From contig JAUQWR010000521.1 in the NCBI GenBank assembly GCA_030835065.1, positions 1-7,483 on the forward strand: a stretch of 7,483 nt of DNA. The letters are read 5' to 3'. The notes beneath the pieces are model-generated. The model was not told where the DNA came from. It did not search any database and worked only from the letters and a program-made list of their open reading frames with translations. The stretch is from Candidatus Kapaibacterium sp. (lineage in GTDB: Bacteria; Bacteroidota; Ignavibacteria; Kapaibacteriales; UBA2268). Positions 1 through 6,716 of this stretch are shown piece after piece. A program made the translations under genes and the position numbers. Position 1 is the stretch's first letter. Every line of letters starts with the position of its first letter.

Positions 1-2963
1 GAAGACTGAGATGATTGAGGTTTTTCTATTATCATTTTGAATGGACATGGGCATGGATCTGGGCAAGGCAACAAATCCAAACAAAATGTAGTATCGCATA
101 GTTTGTTTTCTTTTTGGTCGTAGAGTACTATATTGAAACAAACAATAGCATTATTTGAAGAAGAAAGATATACTGCATTTACTGTAGTTGGTACACCATT
201 TGGCAAGTTGTTTGGTGTATATGATTGAATTGTGCCGACTGAAGGAGAGATTGAAAACAATCCATTTTGTCCACTAAGATTAGTGATATTAAACTGTAAT
301 TGATAGATCCACTGACCGTTTTGGTTTTGTCCGACACAAGTAATTTTGCGCTCACCAATTTTTAGGCATGGAATTTCTTCAGCAACACTTATGCAAGCAT
401 TATTTGATTCAGCCTTAAGGCAGACATTTGGCATTCCAAGAGGAACAGCCTGAATTGCAAATGAGTTGCAGGCATTTAGATTTGTTTGGAGTCCTTGTGG
501 CAATTTGACTGGTATAATTGCATCAAGCGAAGCTCCTGGCATCAAATTGACACTTGGGTTTGCACTTATCTTGAATGAGTATGTTTGAGTTGCAGCACCA
601 ATATATGAACCAGCAACAGCACCCACTGGATCGCTAACTCCGCAGAAACCACCACATTCAGTTGATCTTGTCGGATTTTTGGTTTGAATAAGACCTAAAC
701 TATTATAAGTTGGAGTAAAACCAGCAGGAGTGATTGTGAATGCTCCATTTGCCGGATTATAAGGCAGATCGAATCCACTTCCACGAGAAGTATATGGAGG
801 AAGCACTTTGATATCGCCTACCCAAGGCATAATATCGAGCAAACAGAGGTTTGTTAGTTGTGTATTTCCAGTATTAACAACTCTAACTCTATACTCAGCC
901 ATAGCTCCAGGAAGCACAGAAGCTGAGAAACTCCAAGGATTGGTCGAACCTTGTTTTCTTACTTCTTTAATTGCTTGCAATTGTGCAGTAGCATTTACTG
1001 TAAGTATTGCAGGATTGGAAAGAATGTTGCTAACGTTTGAAGCAGCAAAATTGAAAGTATTTGTATATTGTCCTGGAGGAGCCGGAGGATTATCCGAGAT
1101 TTTTACATCAAAATCAATTAAGAAATACTCGACAGTGCCATCGCAACGGCTTGGAAGCACTGGAAATGTCCAGGTTAAATTTGTAGCTCCAACAGCCGGA
1201 CTAGTTATAGCTCCACCAACCTGAGAAGGTACCGAAACAGTAAGAGAACAGCATGGTGGATTATAAATATTAGCCATCCAATTGAAACCGCCGTAGAAAT
1301 AAGTTTCATTTCCTACGTAAGTCAATCCTGATGGTAAAATATCGTTAATCGAACAAAGAGTAGCATTAGCATTACCAATATTAGCAACTGCCATTCTAAA
1401 TCTGACTGTATCGCCTGGTTGGAATGGTCCGGAAGGATTTACCTGGCATGCATTATTACAATCTCCAATTAAGAGTTTTGTTGTTACTACCTTTGGAGCA
1501 ACTGCATCAATTACTTTTGTATGTGTGGCTGTAAGTGTACTTAAATTTGTTGCTGATACATTGACTGTATTGACAACATTTTGCCCGGTAAGTACAGGAG
1601 CTCCATTAGTATAATTATTAGATCTGACACAAACGTCCATATAATTATAAATTCCTTGTGAGACAGCAATTGATCCGGAATAGCTCCATCTTACTTTACA
1701 TACATTTGGAGGTAAGCCGGTAAGGGTCTGCCATCCTGCTGTATTATATACAACTGTAGTACACGGAGTACTTGAGCAAATGGTTCCTGTCCAACAATAT
1801 ACATCCACAGTTACGGGTGTATTGGAAGCTGTTACGTTTGTATAAATTTTATTGACGTCTAATTGTGGAGGTATCAAATCTTCCATAACGAAATTAGGTT
1901 GGGCAAGGGTGCCATTATTCACATAATTCAAATGATAACTTCCACAACAACCTGGAGAAAATACAGGATACCAACTAGGATTGTTTGGGAACGATAAACT
2001 CAGAGTTAGATATTTATTGAGAGCACCCGAACTAACACCTTGGCAAAGAGTAACTTTGGCAGTATCTGTCCAAGTAGTCATTTGAGAATTACATGGTGTA
2101 TTAAAGCTCATATTAGCTTGATTTATTACTTGCTGTCCGGCAGTGAAAAATCCGGAAGGAAATTGAACTTTTATATAAGCAGTGTACCATGCATTCCAAG
2201 GAGAAACAGTAAGAGTAGAAGGACCACCAGTAAGAGTGGTTCCAGATATACCAGTCCAAGAACCATAAACTGCAGTCACAACAGCGTTAGCAGGTACAAA
2301 ATCGCTAAGGCTAACGTTAGTAAGGTTTAGACCACCAATATCTGAACCTGAAGGATTGACAACTTTGATTCTAAAGATAACTTCATCGTTGATAGCACAG
2401 CCAGCAATCCATTCTTTTTCGAATTGCCATTTATTGGTCGGTGTGGCTGCAGTAACACAACTTTCGTTACTATAGACAAAATTAGAGTTCATGTTTGTAG
2501 AAATACCGGCTCTATTGCATGCTCTTTCGCCGGCACATGTAACCCCGGGCTTGAATTTAGCATTGATTTGAACTGTTCCTGAGCCGCTAGGCAAAGATAA
2601 ACCAGTAAGAGTAAATACAACCTGATTGCCTGTGATTACAGAAACCGGATTGCCAGGCAATGCACTTATAACATCAAGCGTTGTAGGCACGTTGTCGATT
2701 ATATATAAAGTGCCGGGAGCTCCGCCAGACCAGCTATAAGTGATTGTATAAGTAAATGCTTGCCCACTTGGTATTGGATTGGGAGCATTATGAGTTTTCG
2801 AAATTGAGAGAGTAACTTGGCTGTATGCATCTGTCGAAGCCCAACAGAAGAGAAGTAGAGCTGTAAGCAAAACTCTTTTTAGCAAATTTCCGGATAGGGA
2901 TTTATTGCTTTTAGGATATGAAGGAGTATTGCTATACAATATTGAGTTTATGTAAAGCTCCAT
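1..2963 (-). CDS. Large secreted DUF11-like repeat surface protein (C-terminus beyond window)
   Basis: This frame is open from the ATG at 2963 to the left edge, giving 987 codons without a stop; the C-terminus is missing. An in-frame TAA at 2981-2979 and an AAAGG seven bases before the ATG fix the start. Residues 1-48 form a long signal peptide: a polar stretch to about 28, a hydrophobic core at LLKRVLLTALLLFCWA, and a likely cut after AYS. The mature part is rich in Thr, Ser, Asn, Pro and Val, with modules of about 120-200 residues starting near 53, 178, 315, 490 and 662. They carry DUF11-like phrases such as VANIGNANATLCSINDILP (525-543) and YRVRVVNTGNTQLTNLCLLD (691-710). The last part (866-987) differs and has a cysteine cluster, CPDPCPCP, at 967-974. 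Paired cysteines suggest disulfides outside the cytoplasm. I infer a cell-surface or adhesin-like role; a type IX sorting domain may lie beyond the edge. The exact function is unknown. Confidence 0.88.
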   Translation of the reverse strand, partial: MELYINSILYSNTPSYPKSNKSLSGNLLKRVLLTALLLFCWASTDAYSQVTLSISKTHNAPNPIPSGQAFTYTITYSWSGGAPGTLYIIDNVPTTLDVISALPGNPVSVITGNQVVFTLTGLSLPSGSGTVQINAKFKPGVTCAGERACNRAGISTNMNSNFVYSNESCVTAATPTNKWQFEKEWIAGCAINDEVIFRIKVVNPSGSDIGGLNLTNVSLSDFVPANAVVTAVYGSWTGISGTTLTGGPSTLTVSPWNAWYTAYIKVQFPSGFFTAGQQVINQANMSFNTPCNSQMTTWTDTAKVTLCQGVSSGALNKYLTLSLSFPNNPSWYPVFSPGCCGSYHLNYVNNGTLAQPNFVMEDLIPPQLDVNKIYTNVTASNTPVTVDVYCWTGTICSSTPCTTVVYNTAGWQTLTGLPPNVCKVRWSYSGSIAVSQGIYNYMDVCVRSNNYTNGAPVLTGQNVVNTVNVSATNLSTLTATHTKVIDAVAPKVVTTKLLIGDCNNACQVNPSGPFQPGDTVRFRMAVANIGNANATLCSINDILPSGLTYVGNETYFYGGFNWMANIYNPPCCSLTVSVPSQVGGAITSPAVGATNLTWTFPVLPSRCDGTVEYFLIDFDVKISDNPPAPPGQYTNTFNFAASNVSNILSNPAILTVNATAQLQAIKEVRKQGSTNPWSFSASVLPGAMAEYRVRVVNTGNTQLTNLCLLDIMPWVGDIKVLPPYTSRGSGFDLPYNPANGAFTITPAGFTPTYNSLGLIQTKNPTRSTECGGFCGVSDPVGAVAGSYIGAATQTYSFKISANPSVNLMPGASLDAIIPVKLPQGLQTNLNACNSFAIQAVPLGMPNVCLKAESNNACISVAEEIPCLKIGERKITCVGQNQNGQWIYQLQFNITNLSGQNGLFSISPSVGTIQSYTPNNLPNGVPTTVNAVYLSSSNNAIVCFNIVLYDQKENKLCDTTFCLDLLPCPDPCPCPFKMIIEKPQSSQS

Positions 2964-2970
2964 ACGATTA

Positions 2971-2975
2971 CCTTT
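2971..2975 (-). promoter_or_regulatory. Ribosome binding site of the large surface protein
   Basis: On the minus strand AAAGG is followed by seven bases (TAATCGT) and then the ATG at 2963. No other ATG lies between the in-frame upstream stop at 2981-2979 and this codon, so the site supports this start even though it produces an unusually long polar stretch before the signal-peptide core. Confidence 0.5.
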
Positions 2976-3040
2976 ATATTAGTAATAAATGAATACAATA
3001 ATTCTAAGTAACTATTTTAATTTCATTTTATTGCAAAAAG

Positions 3041-3056
3041 TTTAGGCATGGCTAAA
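3041..3056. promoter_or_regulatory. Near-perfect 16-base palindrome in divergent spacer (possible operator)
   Basis: TTTAGGCATGGCTAAA is symmetric about its central CATG, with seven of eight base pairs matching and one G/G exception. It lies in the 180-base spacer between the divergent surface-protein and methyltransferase genes, which is where an operator would sit. It could also be a chance match in AT-rich DNA. I know no regulator for this sequence. Confidence 0.25.
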
Positions 3057-3083
3057 AATTAATTATAATTTTGATGTTTTAAA

Positions 3084-3113
3084 TTTTGTTAATAAATTTA
3101 CAATCTAGTTTTA
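3084..3113 (+). promoter_or_regulatory. Candidate Bacteroidota-type promoter for the methyltransferase gene
   Basis: TTTTG at 3084-3088 is followed by 17 bases and TAGTTTTA at 3106-3113, which matches the Bacteroidota -7 consensus TAnnTTTG except for its last base. Transcription would start near 3120, giving a leader of about 24 bases to the ATG at 3144. This would place the upstream TTG at 3123 almost on the transcript end, which argues for the ATG as the real start. The match is by eye in AT-rich DNA. Confidence 0.35.
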
Positions 3114-3143
3114 TAAAGATTTTTGAGCATTTTGAAATTTTAT

Positions 3144-4301
3144 ATGAATAAAGAAACTAAGGATTATATTATAAACAATTTAGATTCAGACCTAAGCAAG
3201 CTTGCACTTTCAAAGAAAAAGCCTGCAAATTTAGATTTTGAATTTGCTCTTGCTCAAATTTCAGCCCGACAAAGAATAAAAGAAAAATTAGTCCGATTTT
3301 ATACGAATTTTGATCTTATTTTACCAGCAAATTTGTCTTTAGAGCAATGTTCTTCAGAAAAAAGTGCTGAATATAAAGCAAATTTATATAAATATAATTC
3401 AAGTTTGGATTTGACAGGTGGAATGGGCATTGATTCAATTGCATTTGCTGAAAAAGCACAAAGCCATACTTATGTTGAGATAAATAATGAATTAGTAAGA
3501 ATTTTTGAGCATAATGCTGCGGCTTTAAATATACAAAATATAAGAATAGAATGTTCGCCGGCTGAAGAGTTCTTAGATAATAGCAATGAAATTTATGATC
3601 TGATTTTTATTGATCCTGCGAGAAGAGACGAAAAGGGAAATAAAACATATTTTTTGTCGCACACCTATCCAAATATTGTTGAATTGTATAAAAAAATTGA
3701 GGATAGATGTGGAATATTAATGATAAAAGCTTCTCCTATGTTGGATATAAGCCAAGCTTGCAAAGAGTTGCCTGAAATAAATAAGGTGATTGTTTTGTCA
3801 ATTAATAATGAATGTAAGGAGTTGATTTTAATTGTTGATAGGCATGCTGATAGTTCTATAGAATATTTGGCTGTTGATATAAGAAAAGATTGTATCGAAG
3901 AGTTGAAATTTAATAAATGCGAAATAAATATTAAATACTCTAACCCAAAAAAATATTTGTACGAACCTAATTCTTCAATAATGAAAATTGGAAAATGGGA
4001 ATTATTTCCACAAGAAAATTTGTATAAAATATCGAAGAATTCACATTTGTTTAGCTCAGAAATATTAGTTCATGGATTTTCAGGACGAAGTTTCGAAATC
4101 ATTGCTGAAGAAAAATATGATAAGAAAGCATTATTGAAATATTTGCCAGCAGGCAAAGCAAATATCAGCACCAGAAATTTTCCTGTCAGTGTAGCAGAAA
4201 TTCGCAAGAAAACAGGAATAAAAGATGGTGGAGATATTTACTTGTTTTTCACAAAGTTAGAAGATAATTCTAATGTTGTGTTAGTTTGCCGCAAATTATG
4301 A
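3144..4301 (+). CDS. Class I SAM-dependent methyltransferase with THUMP-like C-terminus (PG_1098-type)
   Basis: This encodes a 385-residue cytoplasmic protein, probably an RNA- or nucleic-acid-directed methyltransferase; the substrate is not known to me. From the ATG at 3144, an N-terminal helical region contains SLEQCSSE (about 65-72), typical of the family. The SAM-binding Rossmann core follows: LDLTGGMGID at 88-97 is motif I, YVEINNE at 110-116 carries the acidic ribose-binding position, and FIDPAR at 155-160 is the motif IV region in place of DPPY or NPPY. The C-terminal part, with HGFSGRSFE (310-318), RNFPVSV (344-350) and IKDGGDIYLF (359-368), matches the ferredoxin-like and THUMP-like segments of PG_1098-type proteins of Bacteroidota. 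A TTG at 3123 could add seven residues, but the ATG gives the usual family N-terminus, which I recall as ETKDF/Y-like. The gene is transcribed alone, and its TGA directly abuts the convergent neighbour's stop. Confidence 0.88.
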   Translation: MNKETKDYIINNLDSDLSKLALSKKKPANLDFEFALAQISARQRIKEKLVRFYTNFDLILPANLSLEQCSSEKSAEYKANLYKYNSSLDLTGGMGIDSIAFAEKAQSHTYVEINNELVRIFEHNAAALNIQNIRIECSPAEEFLDNSNEIYDLIFIDPARRDEKGNKTYFLSHTYPNIVELYKKIEDRCGILMIKASPMLDISQACKELPEINKVIVLSINNECKELILIVDRHADSSIEYLAVDIRKDCIEELKFNKCEINIKYSNPKKYLYEPNSSIMKIGKWELFPQENLYKISKNSHLFSSEILVHGFSGRSFEIIAEEKYDKKALLKYLPAGKANISTRNFPVSVAEIRKKTGIKDGGDIYLFFTKLEDNSNVVLVCRKL

Positions 4302-4727
4302 TTATTTTACCTTAGGTATAAATGGTTTAGGATGTATGTTTATAGATGCCTTAAGCAGATTTTTATAATCTTTATTGCCTTTAATAATGTTCATATCTTT
4401 CAAGATTGATTGCCAGTCTCTTTTTTTATCTTTGACAATCTTAATAAAATCGCTGAGTTCAATTTTATTTTTTGCAGATAAATATGATATGAGAAATATT
4501 TCTGAAACTTCCATCTTGTCTTTTTTTAGTAAATCTAACAATACCTCTTTTGATTGATTGAACCTAAGAGCCAAATTAGTTTCAATAAAGGGTTGAGGAT
4601 TGTCTTTTACTTGTTCTGTTAGGCTATTTAAAGATTCATCTAAAGCAGGGTCGCCTGAATTGAAAGATTGCGAGAAAGCATTAAAGAATGAAAACAAAAA
4701 TAAAAAAATAAATAATCCATACTTCAT
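4302..4727 (-). CDS. Small secreted alpha-helical protein, function unknown
   Basis: This encodes 141 residues. MKYGLFIFLFLFSFFNAFS is a clear signal peptide with a likely cut before Q20, the same A-x-S/Q pattern as in the large surface protein. The mature part of about 120 residues is predicted to be mostly helical and lysine-rich, with no cysteine, so it is probably periplasmic or outer-surface. The C-terminal phrase DWQSILKDMNIIKGNKDYKNLLK-type region (about 104-126) recalls small exported bacterial proteins ending in a W-x-x-I-x-K-x-L-G-I-K-x-G-s-x-x-F-x-x-L-K pattern; I know of no assigned function for them. The start is set by GGAG five bases upstream of the ATG. The gene is transcribed alone, divergent from the radical SAM gene and convergent with the methyltransferase gene with no spacer between the stops. 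Confidence 0.75.
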   Translation of the reverse strand: MKYGLFIFLFLFSFFNAFSQSFNSGDPALDESLNSLTEQVKDNPQPFIETNLALRFNQSKEVLLDLLKKDKMEVSEIFLISYLSAKNKIELSDFIKIVKDKKRDWQSILKDMNIIKGNKDYKNLLKASINIHPKPFIPKVK

Positions 4728-4732
4728 ATAAA

Positions 4733-4736
4733 CTCC
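4733..4736 (-). promoter_or_regulatory. Ribosome binding site of the small secreted protein
   Basis: GGAG on the minus strand lies five bases before the ATG at 4727. This strong Shine-Dalgarno match supports the chosen start, which leaves a complete signal peptide. Confidence 0.65.
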
Positions 4737-4768
4737 AATAAAAAGAATATAATTAATTACTAATATGG

Positions 4769-4799
4769 CAAAATAAAAAAACTAAGTAATAAAACAAAA
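4769..4799 (-). promoter_or_regulatory. Candidate Bacteroidota-type promoter for the small secreted protein
   Basis: Read on the minus strand, TTTTG (4799-4795) is followed by 18 bases and TTATTTTG (4776-4769), one mismatch from TAnnTTTG. Transcription would begin near 4762 and leave a leader of about 35 bases containing the GGAG site. The surrounding DNA is extremely AT-rich, so chance matches are easy. Confidence 0.35.
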
Positions 4800-4831
4800 T
4801 AAGAAAATTATATAAAAAAGAAATAATTAAG

Positions 4832-4865
4832 TATAATAATAAAAGAATATAAAAATATAAATTTG
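4832..4865 (+). promoter_or_regulatory. Candidate promoter elements for the radical SAM gene
   Basis: Two alternatives are visible. TATAAT at 4832-4837 is an exact -10 box of the sigma-70 type but has no TTGACA-like box upstream. TAAATTTG at 4858-4865 exactly matches the Bacteroidota TAnnTTTG pattern but has no TTTG at the right distance and would give a leader of only about ten bases. The A-rich stretch upstream could act as an UP element. Neither is convincing alone. Confidence 0.25.
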
Positions 4866-4873
4866 GTAAAAAA

Positions 4874-4877
4874 GAGG
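4874..4877 (+). promoter_or_regulatory. Ribosome binding site of the radical SAM gene
   Basis: GAGG within AAAGAGGAAAAA lies five bases before the ATG at 4883. It stands out in a spacer almost free of G and C and supports the chosen start. Confidence 0.65.
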
Positions 4878-4882
4878 AAAAA

Positions 4883-6382
4883 ATGAAAGCACTTTTGATA
4901 TATCCTAAATATCCACCAAGTTTTTGGAGTTTTAAATATGCTCTTTCATTTATAAATAAGAAGGCTGCATTACCACCATTGGGGTTAGCAACTGTTGCGT
5001 CAATACTACCATCTTCATGGGAGAAAAAATTGATTGATGAAAATGTAGAAAAAACCAAAGATAAACATATAAAGTGGGCAGACATAATATTTATAAGTGC
5101 AATGATTGTTCAAAGACAATCCACAAAAAGACTAATTGAAAGACTTCATAAATACAATAAATTTGTGGTTGCAGGAGGTCCGTTATTTACGAAGGAATAT
5201 ACAGAATTTGAAGACATAGATTGTTTTATATTGAATGAAGGTGAAATAACCATACCAATGTTTATAAATGATTTAAATGCAAATGATTTAAAACGTGTAT
5301 ATCAAGCAGAGCAAAAGCCAAAAATGCAGCTATCACCATTACCATCGTGGAACTTAATAAAATCGAAGAAATACGCTACAATGTGTATACAAGTATCTAG
5401 AGGATGTCCATATAGTTGTGATTTTTGTGATATAGTGATACTAAATGGAAAAGAACCAAGATACAAATCAGTGAATCAAATAAAGCAAGAATTGGAAAAT
5501 ATTTACCAGCTTGGCTGGAGGAGAAATGTATTTATAGTGGATGATAATTTTATAGGGAATTACGAAAAAGCCAAAATCAGTCTGAATGGAATTATTGAGT
5601 GGATGGATGAGAACAAAAGACCATTCACTTTATCTACCGAAGTACCAATAACATTGGCAGACAATGAAGAGCTAGTAAAATTAATGAAAAAGGCAAATTT
5701 TGATGCTGTATTCATTGGCTTAGAAACACCTGATAATGATGGTTTATTATCTTGTGGAAAAATACAAAACACAAAAATAAATATGATAGAAAAAGTCAAA
5801 TATCTTCAATCAAATGGAATTGAAGTCCAAGCTGGATTCATTGTTGGGTTTGATACAGATACAAATAAAATATTCGACAATATGATAAAATTTATACAAG
5901 AAAGTGGCATTGTAACTGCGATGGTAGGAATATTACATGCTATACCTGAAACCAAATTGTATAAAAGATTGCAAAACGAGAAAAGACTTGTAAATAAAGC
6001 AAGTGGCAACAATACTGATTATACTTTAAATTTTATACCAAAAATGAATGTAAAAATACTAATGGATGGATATAAAAGGATTCAGGACACGATATTTAAG
6101 CCAAAATATTACAATAAAAGAATAAAGATATATTTAGAGACTTTTAAAAAAGATAAGTATAGTAATAATTTGCCAATTAGAATAAAGATAGGGGCAGTAG
6201 TAAAATCAGTAATAAAAATAGGAATATTCAACAGAGGAGGAATATATTTTTGGGAATTATTAATATGGACAATAGTAAAGAAACCCAAATTATTAACAAC
6301 AGCAATAACGATGTCAATATACGGATACCACTTCAGAAAAGTACAAAGACATAATAAAAAGGTTAAGAATACCCATCTTTAA
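4883..6382 (+). CDS. B12-binding-type radical SAM protein with DUF4070-like C-terminus (HpnP-like architecture)
   Basis: This encodes 499 residues. The N-terminal region (1-150) resembles the cobalamin-binding Rossmann domain of class B radical SAM enzymes: KALLIYPKYPPSFWSF at 2-17, LPPLGLATVASILP at 30-43 and VVAGGPLFT at 95-103. No DxHxxG is seen, so B12 would bind without the His ligand. The radical SAM core follows, with CPYSCDFC at 175-182 (C175, C179, C182 for the 4Fe-4S cluster), FIVDDNFIGN at 217-226, and STEVP and FIGLETP strands. The rest (about 345-499) is basic and looks like DUF4070. Domain order and length resemble hopanoid C-2 methylase HpnP and its many uncharacterised relatives, so it may methylate or otherwise modify a lipid or natural product; the substrate is unknown. 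No hopanoid genes are in view. It is a single-gene unit whose end overlaps the convergent cupin gene by 20 bases. Isoleucine codons are mostly ATA, unlike the cupin gene. Confidence 0.9.
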   Translation: MKALLIYPKYPPSFWSFKYALSFINKKAALPPLGLATVASILPSSWEKKLIDENVEKTKDKHIKWADIIFISAMIVQRQSTKRLIERLHKYNKFVVAGGPLFTKEYTEFEDIDCFILNEGEITIPMFINDLNANDLKRVYQAEQKPKMQLSPLPSWNLIKSKKYATMCIQVSRGCPYSCDFCDIVILNGKEPRYKSVNQIKQELENIYQLGWRRNVFIVDDNFIGNYEKAKISLNGIIEWMDENKRPFTLSTEVPITLADNEELVKLMKKANFDAVFIGLETPDNDGLLSCGKIQNTKINMIEKVKYLQSNGIEVQAGFIVGFDTDTNKIFDNMIKFIQESGIVTAMVGILHAIPETKLYKRLQNEKRLVNKASGNNTDYTLNFIPKMNVKILMDGYKRIQDTIFKPKYYNKRIKIYLETFKKDKYSNNLPIRIKIGAVVKSVIKIGIFNRGGIYFWELLIWTIVKKPKLLTTAITMSIYGYHFRKVQRHNKKVKNTHL

Positions 6383-6701
6383 TGATTGTTGAGATCATTT
6401 TAAAATTTTCATTAGCTTTAATACAATGAGAAGAATGAGCTGGAATAACAATAGAACTTCCGGTCTCAATAATAAAAATTTTAGAATCAATCACAATTTC
6501 TGCTCTGCCCTCAATAATTTGAACAAAAGTATCGAAGGGTATAGTTTTTTCTACTAATCCTTCACCATCATCAAAAGAAAGCACAGTGACGTTGCCGCTC
6601 GATTTTTTTAAAATGGTTTTAATAATAATCGAATGTGGTTCGTACTCAATTATTTCAACAAGAATAATTGGTTCGGCTTTTCGAATTTCAAAGTTATTCA
6701 T
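6363..6701 (-). CDS. Small single-domain cupin protein
   Basis: This encodes 112 residues, the usual length of a one-domain cupin. No signal peptide is seen, so it is cytoplasmic. The first conserved cupin block is FDDGEGLVEKTIPFDTFVQI followed by IEGRAEI (about 43-69), and the second is SSIVIPAHSSHCIKA (82-96). Related small cupins, as I recall them, have a histidine in the phrase G-x-G-L-x-E-H-T-A-P-F-D; here that position is Lys52, while His92 and Glu64 of the later conserved positions remain. Metal binding may therefore be altered or lost. GGAG at 6707-6710, five bases before the ATG, sets the start. The gene begins 15 bases after the GH130 stop, so the two are almost certainly cotranscribed, which suggests a role in sugar binding or handling; this is inference. 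Its end overlaps the convergent radical SAM gene by 20 bases. Confidence 0.85.
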   Translation of the reverse strand: MNNFEIRKAEPIILVEIIEYEPHSIIIKTILKKSSGNVTVLSFDDGEGLVEKTIPFDTFVQIIEGRAEIVIDSKIFIIETGSSIVIPAHSSHCIKANENFKMISTIIKDGYS

Positions 6702-6706
6702 AAATT

Positions 6707-6710
6707 CTCC
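6707..6710 (-). promoter_or_regulatory. Ribosome binding site of the cupin gene
   Basis: GGAG on the minus strand, five bases before the ATG at 6701, lies inside the 15-base gap after the GH130 stop codon. This supports translation of the cupin from a shared transcript. Confidence 0.65.
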
Positions 6711-6716
6711 AAAATA

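Noticed and set aside
808..1224. Plus-strand open frame of 138 codons
   Set aside because: It lies wholly antisense to the continuous minus-strand surface-protein frame, has no ribosome binding site and no recognisable domain.
2040..2330. Plus-strand open frame of 96 codons
   Set aside because: It is antisense to the surface-protein gene, with low-complexity Ser/Arg content typical of a shadow frame.
1..2963. Possible direct repeats at DNA level within the surface-protein gene
   Set aside because: Short motifs such as CTTACTG recur, but they are codon-level echoes of Leu-Thr phrases; the modules are too divergent to call DNA repeats by eye.
4375..4557. Plus-strand frame of 60 codons
   Set aside because: It is antisense to the small secreted protein gene, whose signal peptide and GGAG site make that the real reading.
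4741..4882. Possible replication origin or small RNA gene in the extremely A-rich spacer
   Set aside because: No DnaA-box-like repeats, no stable inverted repeats and no terminator are visible; it is explained well enough as an A-rich promoter region.
4753..5085. Minus-strand open frame of 110 codons spanning the A-rich spacer
   Set aside because: It is the complement of the radical SAM gene start and A-rich leader; its hydrophobic tail simply reflects poly-A read in reverse as Phe/Leu/Ile codons.
5560..6012. Two short minus-strand frames inside the radical SAM gene
   Set aside because: Both are antisense to strongly conserved coding sequence and show no motif or start signal.
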